From Amblyornis subalaris (lineage: Eukaryota; Chordata; Aves; Passeriformes; Ptilonorhynchidae), in the NCBI GenBank assembly GCA_018881555.1, contig JACAXG010000028.1, positions 566,156 through 630,155 of the forward strand: a stretch of DNA of 64,000 bases, written 5' to 3'. Numbering within the stretch: position 1 is the first letter of the stretch; each line of letters opens with the position of its first letter. The notes beneath the pieces are model-generated. The model made no database searches, was not told where the DNA came from, and worked only from the letters and a program-made list of their open reading frames with translations. Made by a program: the position numbers and the translations under genes. Shown piece after piece: positions 56,795 to 64,000 of this stretch.

Positions 56795-57330
56795 GCTGTG
56801 CCCGTGCGGAGCGGTGCTGGGGCCGTGCGGTGCCGCTGCCGGGGGAGCGGCGGGTCCCGGGTCCTTGTGCCGAGGGAGCAGCGGCGGGTGCGGGTCCCGG
56901 GTCCTCGTGCCGAGGGAGCAGCGGCGGGTGCGGGTCCCGGGTCCTTGTGCCGGGGGAGCAGCGGCGGGTGCGGGACCCGGTGCCGGGGGAGCAGCGGCAG
57001 GCCCAGGCTGGGACAGGGGTGGGAAGGGGGGGTGAGGTAGGGGGGGTCGGTTCTGCCCGTCCGTCCGCGATTTAAGGGCAGCGCCGGGGCCGTTACCGCG
57101 CGCGGCCGCTCCCCATTGGCCGCAGGATTTAAAATCCACGCGGGCGCGGGGCACCATGGGAGCCTGCAGGAACACGCGCCGGCGGGGGCGGGGCCGGGCG
57201 CGCTCGGACACGCCCCCACAGCGCGCGCCTGTGCGCGCGCGCCGGCGGCCGTTTGTTGTGGCCGCGCGCGCTCCCGCCGGTCCCGGACACGCGCGAGGCG
57301 CGCTCCCGCCGCGGGGCCCCATGATGGACA
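56795..57330 (-). promoter_or_regulatory. PLK1 promoter and 5' leader
   Basis: CpG island upstream of the PLK1 ATG. On the minus strand a CCAAT box is at 57115-57119 with a TTTAAA element at 57128-57133 close by; a further CTTAAA is near 57071-57076. CCAAT boxes combined with CHR-like elements are typical of genes repressed by DREAM/MuvB in G1 and activated in G2/M, as PLK1 is. TTTAAA resembles a non-canonical CHR, so this assignment is tentative. The leader between about 56.85 and 56.99 kb is a 40-bp minisatellite. Confidence 0.45.
56846..56993. repeat. 40-bp GC-rich minisatellite in PLK1 leader
   Basis: Two complete 40-bp copies (56881-56920 and 56921-56960) differ at only two positions. 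They are flanked by partial copies at 56846-56880 and 56961-56993. Each unit opens gcggcgggtgcgggtcccgg and closes with an agggagca-type end. The array lies 50-200 bp upstream of the PLK1 start codon. Confidence 0.9.
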
Positions 57331-60300
57331 TTCCCGTGGAGTTTGCACCCGGCGTGGATTTTCCCGGGAANGGGGCTGCGGCGGCACCGTCCACTCCCCG
57401 CAGCTTCCGTGTCCTGCCTGTTCCCAGCGGGATTCCCACGGACACCCAAGAACCCGGTCTTTGCACTGGTTTGTACTCCGTACACGCCCCCCACTCCCGC
57501 TGCCCCTCAGGTGACAGTGTGGCAGTTCTGCGTGGCCATCCCTGACCCCGTTGCCTCTTGTCCCCACTCACCGCACAGACACACTGCCCAGTGACCCCTC
57601 TGCCCCAGGGTCCCCAGCACATCCAGTGATGCTCCTCGGCCTGGCCCCACTTGCCAAGAGAAGTGCCCATGGGATGTTCCCATCCCTTAACTCCATCACC
57701 AATGAAAAATAAGCCAAAACCGCACAAACTGGTGGCAGTGCCTCAGCCCAGGCTGCTCTCTGCCTCCTGGCATGCATGGTCCCACTGGCTGGAAGCAGGG
57801 TGAGCGCAGGGACTGTACATCATTTGGCCTCCCTTCCCCATCAGCAGAAGCTGTTTCTTTCACCCCTGGCTAACAAAGAACAGATGGTCGTGGCCAGCAT
57901 ATTCTGTGCTTTTGCCCTGCGCTGGCCCGGTGGGTTGAGCTGATGCCCCCAGCTGAGCCTCACCCAAAGGCACAGGGTGAGGGTGTCGTGGAGAGCCCAG
58001 TGCACGGACAGAGTCGGGAGCCCTGCAGGTCACCCCAGCTACAGTTAAAGTGTCATTCACCCCAAAGAGTTGGATCATCTCGGGAGATTCTGCTCCCCAC
58101 TTAGCAGGCACAGCCCCCATTTGCCCGGAGACTGCGAGACCTTCCCGCACAGCCCCTCGCAGGCCCCCTCAGCTCCTCGTGCTGAGCCATCAGTGCCTGG
58201 CCCAGCAGCACAGAGCAGGACGAGTGTGTTCCCAGGGACTCTGAACACCCTCAAACATGGCAGCACACCCTGCCTGTCCTGGTCAGAGTAACCCCGAGGA
58301 AAGCACACAGGGGATCAATGAAGCAACACAGCAACTTGGGGTTAGAAGTGCTCAGTGTTTGTACAAGATTCCTGAAAGAAGGCATTCCCCTCACTGTGGG
58401 ACATGCTTCCCAACTGCTGCAGCTCCTTTGGCTATAGGCACAGCCTCCTGTGAGTCGTTTTACTGCACCATGCTGGACGGAAGGCTGCCAGCAGAGCTGG
58501 GACTCCCCACGCTGCAGCCCACTGACACTTCATCTTCCCAGAGCTGGCAGAGGCGGAGAGGTGAGCCCACATCACAGGGACACTTCAGAGACAGGAGGAG
58601 AAAGTGGCCAATATAAGGAATGTTAACAGTGCTGGGTGTTTTGAGATCTTCAGTGGTGGCTTGATTTTAGGCCCTGGCAGAGGCCACCTTAACAGAGACA
58701 ACAAAAGAGGTTTTAATTAAGGCAGAAGAGTCAGCTCAGACTGCTAGAAGGAAGAGTAGGCCAAAAAACATGTAATTGCAGTGATGTATCCTTCTGTGCA
58801 CTACAGCTCTGCTCTCAGGTGATTGTTGAAATTCATCACTCAGACTTTCCCAGCTGCCATCCCACTCCCAAACTCACATCCCTTCTCCCACTCCTCTCCC
58901 TGCCGCTGCGGCTGCTGATCAAGCGATCCCAGTGAAACGCACGATGTGGTGTGGAAACTTTGAGGTGACAACACAGCAACACAGCACATACACCCCACTC
59001 CTGCCAGACACTGCCAGAGACACCCGAGAGCAAAGCAGTGCTCTGAACACCTGACTTGCAGGGAATCTCACAAGAAGCCCCAAACCTGTCAGGTCTGCTG
59101 ACAGCGGAGGCATCTCCAGCCCCTCAGAGAGAGAAAGCAGCTGTCTCACACTGTACTACCTTTTTTAATGCACAGGACAGCCAGAATAGCCTGTAGTAGT
59201 CACAGAACAAGGGACTGTGGCTCACACCCAGGCACAGCAGGAACCTCAATCTAGTCTCAAGTTTGATTTCAAGAGTCACAACCTTGAGTCACTTAAACAA
59301 CTGAAGAGGCTTTAATTTAGGTACAGTAAAAATACAAACCAGTCAGTGGTTTTACATGTGATGAACAGCAGCTACTACACACATTAATACTCGTACAGCT
59401 GTTTGCTATTAAAATGTATCAGCGTTTGTGCTACACTGATCAGCCCAGGCTCCAGGGCTGCTCATCCACAGCCACACACCCACCACACACCTAATACACG
59501 TCCTGGCCCCAGCTGCTACACTACAACATGCAGGAGCCCCAGTTTGAAACCTAGAGCAAGACTATGCTAAGCTTTAATAGAGCACAACCAGAGCAGGCAG
59601 ACTCATGTGCAGCTAGTTGTCTGTACTCAGTCAGGTACACAAGCATCAGATGCCTTCAACTTTCAGAGCTGCTCTCAGCAAGAACTATTCCTGCTCTATT
59701 ACATGCTCAAAATGAAACGTTCACTTTTTCCAAGAAGCCCGAGTCTCGTTCTTAAGTTTCATAATGCAGGAAAGCACCAAAGAGCTTTCTGCAAATATAG
59801 GCACTGGGTAATAAATGGGGACAGTTTCAGCACTCTCACTTTTAATTACCCTCTTTCTGCTTCACTGCATTCTGTGAGTCACATGGCAATCCTCTTTCCA
59901 AAGGCCTTTGGCTCTGTAAGGTCTGCGATATTCAAGAAGTGGCACTGACCCCAAGAACACTAACCCTGAGGGGTGAGAGCACAGGACTGAGTCAGTCTGC
60001 TTCAGGAGCTAAAAGCTAAGAAACAACCTCTCAGGCACAGAAAGCCAGGTGTCAATGTCAGCCAAAATTCCTAAGGCCACTAGCAGGATGATGAACAATG
60101 TCCCTCAGGAGAGAATCCCAGGGAGAAAAGGAAGAGGCCTTGCACCTCAGCATGCAGGCCTATGGAGCAGCAAGTATTTTGACAAAGGAAAGGTCTGGGT
60201 CTAATGAACCCTGGTAAGTGCCCAGAGAACACCCAGAACAGCCCCACTGGGGTGGAGACTGCTCCTAGCAAACCTAAACCCCTGAGCTTTGGGCTAGGAC

Positions 60301-60635
60301 AGAACTGAGCAGACAGGCTGAGGCTGCAGAGCACGTGTCAGCTCTGCCTCGTTCCCCAGCTGCTGCCCCAGGGCAGGTGTTTCAGCTTTCCCAGCTCCAG
60401 AACACTCAGTGGCACAATTCAGACAACGTGGAATGGAGTACATCGGATGAGCATACAAAGTTTGAACAGGACACAGCAGCTTTCACGAGGGACTGCTTGG
60501 CCAGGCCAGTGGTGCTGAGGCACACTCACAGAAGTGCTCAGGAGAGCAAGGTCCGGGCTCTGGCCTCATTGGACAACACCCCTCTCCCCACCCCCCAGAA
60601 TGCTCCTGTGTGCCTGAAACACGGGAAATCGGCTA
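57331..60635. other. PLK1-DCTN5 intergenic region and DCTN5 3' UTR
   Basis: No supported coding exon. The part nearest DCTN5 (about 59.3-60.6 kb) probably is its 3' UTR, with ATTAAA candidates on the minus strand. The rest, about 57.4-59.3 kb, shows no repeat family or gene I can recognise. Confidence 0.5.
59311..59316 (-). terminator. Candidate DCTN5 poly(A) signal (ATTAAA)
   Basis: ATTAAA on the minus strand, 1.3 kb after the DCTN5 stop. Another ATTAAA lies at 59573-59578. Either would fit a long DCTN5 3' UTR. Confidence 0.35.
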
Positions 60636-63055
<2,420 letters not shown>

Positions 63056-63149
63056 GGCCGCTCCCCGCCGGCCCTGCCCGGTCCCGCTCGGCTTCCGGCG
63101 CGTCACCTCCGCCCGCGCGCGCGCGCGCTCCCGCCGCGCCCCGGTTGCC
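63056..63149. promoter_or_regulatory. DCTN5/PALB2 bidirectional promoter
   Basis: 94 bp between opposing ATGs must hold both 5' leaders and the core promoter. It contains an ETS-type CTTCCGG at 63092-63098, an adjacent gcgtcacc (half-CRE-like), and an alternating (CG)n run at about 63115-63127. No TATA box. Confidence 0.7.
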
Positions 63150-64000
63150 ATGGAAGCAACGCGGGCAGCGGCCATGGCGGCGGCGGCGGCCCTGAGCGGC
63201 GCCGACAAGGAGAAGGTGCGGGGCCGGCCGGGGCGGGGATGCCGGTGCGATCCCGGTGCCGGTCCCATCCCAACGGAGTGTGTCTTGCAGCTGCGGGAGA
63301 AGCTGGCGCTGCTGAGGCGGGAGTACAGCGAGACCGTCATCCGGCTGCGGGTGAGTGGGCCGGGCCGCGCCGGGCCGGGCCCGGGGGGGCACCGGGGCGC
63401 CGCGAGCCGGTCCCAGCCCCGCCGGGGTGTTGTGTGTCCGCAGCGGGCGCGGCGAGCCGAGCGAGCCAGGAGCCACGGCCGGCGGGAGCGGAGCCCCCCA
63501 GGCGGGGGATGGCGGGAGCGGGATCCCGCAGGTAGGAATCGGCGGGCAGCCCCCCACTCCGGGACAGGGCGGTGGGAGCGCCCAGGGACACGGCAGCCGC
63601 CCTGTGCCCCATCTCGTCCTCGCCCAGGCGGTGGGTCCGGGGACCCGGCAGCCACTGTTGCCCCTTAGTGCCCCTGTGGCCTGTCCTGCCGAGGATAGAC
63701 CGGGCCCTGCTGACCCTCACTCCGGGCGCCGCTGTCCCCTCGGACACGGCAGCCACATCCGCTGCCCCCACACCCCCGCACAGCCCTTGCCCTGGGCTGA
63801 GCTGTGGTCTGCAGTAACATCTGCTCTGCTTCCCTCCTCACCAGGTATGCAGTGCTCCAATCCAGACTGTAAGATCTCCATCTTTCCTTCCTAACAAATC
63901 CTAAGTTTACCATATGATGTTTTTCTTGGACGGGACTTTAGGAGTACTTTACACATGTGACATTTCTTCCCTCAGGTTCTAGAGATAACACATCTCCTAG
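63150..64000 (+). CDS. PALB2: PALB2, partner and localiser of BRCA2, 5' end only
   Basis: Scaffold joining BRCA1 to BRCA2/RAD51 in homologous recombination. Visible exons: 63150-63215, 63291-63350, 63444-63531, and probably the start of exon 4 at 63976 (acceptor tcttccctcag), running off the right edge. Exons 1-2 encode DKEKLREKLALLRREYSET, matching the N-terminal coiled coil of human PALB2 (EKEKLKEKLAFLKREYSKT), which binds BRCA1 and self-associates. Exon 3 starts RARRAER like human RAQRAEK, then diverges into a Gly/Arg/Pro-rich stretch. Exon phases 0, 0 and 1 agree with the human gene. Two in-frame ATGs compete, at 63150 and 63174; the second has the strong context gcggccatgg and gives MAAAAALSG. 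The WD40 domain lies outside the window. Confidence 0.88.

Noticed and set aside
58257..58616. 119-codon open frame between PLK1 and DCTN5
   Set aside because: No recognisable domain, promoter or splice signals; length is not unusual for this GC content.

Overview
This is vertebrate nuclear DNA, from a bird and most likely a songbird (passerine). The genes are interrupted by short introns with GT-AG borders. They start in CpG-rich promoters, and the only abundant interspersed repeats are truncated CR1 LINE tails, a CR1-type LINE being the dominant avian repeat. A tRNA-Ile-headed SINE with a CR1-like tail at about 24.31-24.45 kb matches my memory of TguSINE1, a songbird SINE, which points to passerines. 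I assigned the genes by reading translated exons against remembered human orthologues. All exon borders come from splice consensus plus reading-frame continuity; no database search was possible.

Layout: COG7 (minus; first 10 coding exons, rest beyond the left edge) - GGA2 (minus, 17 coding exons, complete) - EARS2 (minus, 9 exons, complete) - UBFD1 (plus, 7 exons, complete) - about 5.5 kb of UBFD1 3' UTR/intergenic DNA - ERN2/IRE1-beta (plus, 22 exons, complete) - PLK1 (minus, 10 exons, complete) - about 3.8 kb intergenic/3' UTR - DCTN5 (minus, 6 exons, complete) - PALB2 (plus, first exons only). Summed coding lengths are whole codon multiples for all six complete genes: GGA2 626 aa, EARS2 546, UBFD1 289, ERN2 971, PLK1 605, DCTN5 182.

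The gene set is that of human chromosome 16p12. COG7-GGA2-EARS2-UBFD1 have the human order and orientation. The block ERN2-PLK1-DCTN5-PALB2 is inverted as a unit relative to human, so ERN2 rather than NDUFAB1 follows UBFD1. EARS2/UBFD1 and DCTN5/PALB2 are head-to-head pairs; ERN2/PLK1 are tail-to-tail.

The genes do not form one pathway. COG7 and GGA2 act at the Golgi/TGN, EARS2 charges mitochondrial tRNA, ERN2 is the ER-stress kinase/RNase, PLK1 drives mitosis, DCTN5 is a dynactin subunit and PALB2 is a recombination scaffold. I found no prokaryote-like system, array or clearly new machinery. The more unusual items are a Gly-Ser/Gly-Pro hexanucleotide repeat inside the EARS2 presequence, the syntenic inversion, an inverted pair of unidentified dispersed repeats around the COG7 promoter, an IRE1-alpha-like ERN2, a 40-bp minisatellite in the PLK1 leader, and a candidate PALB2 microexon.
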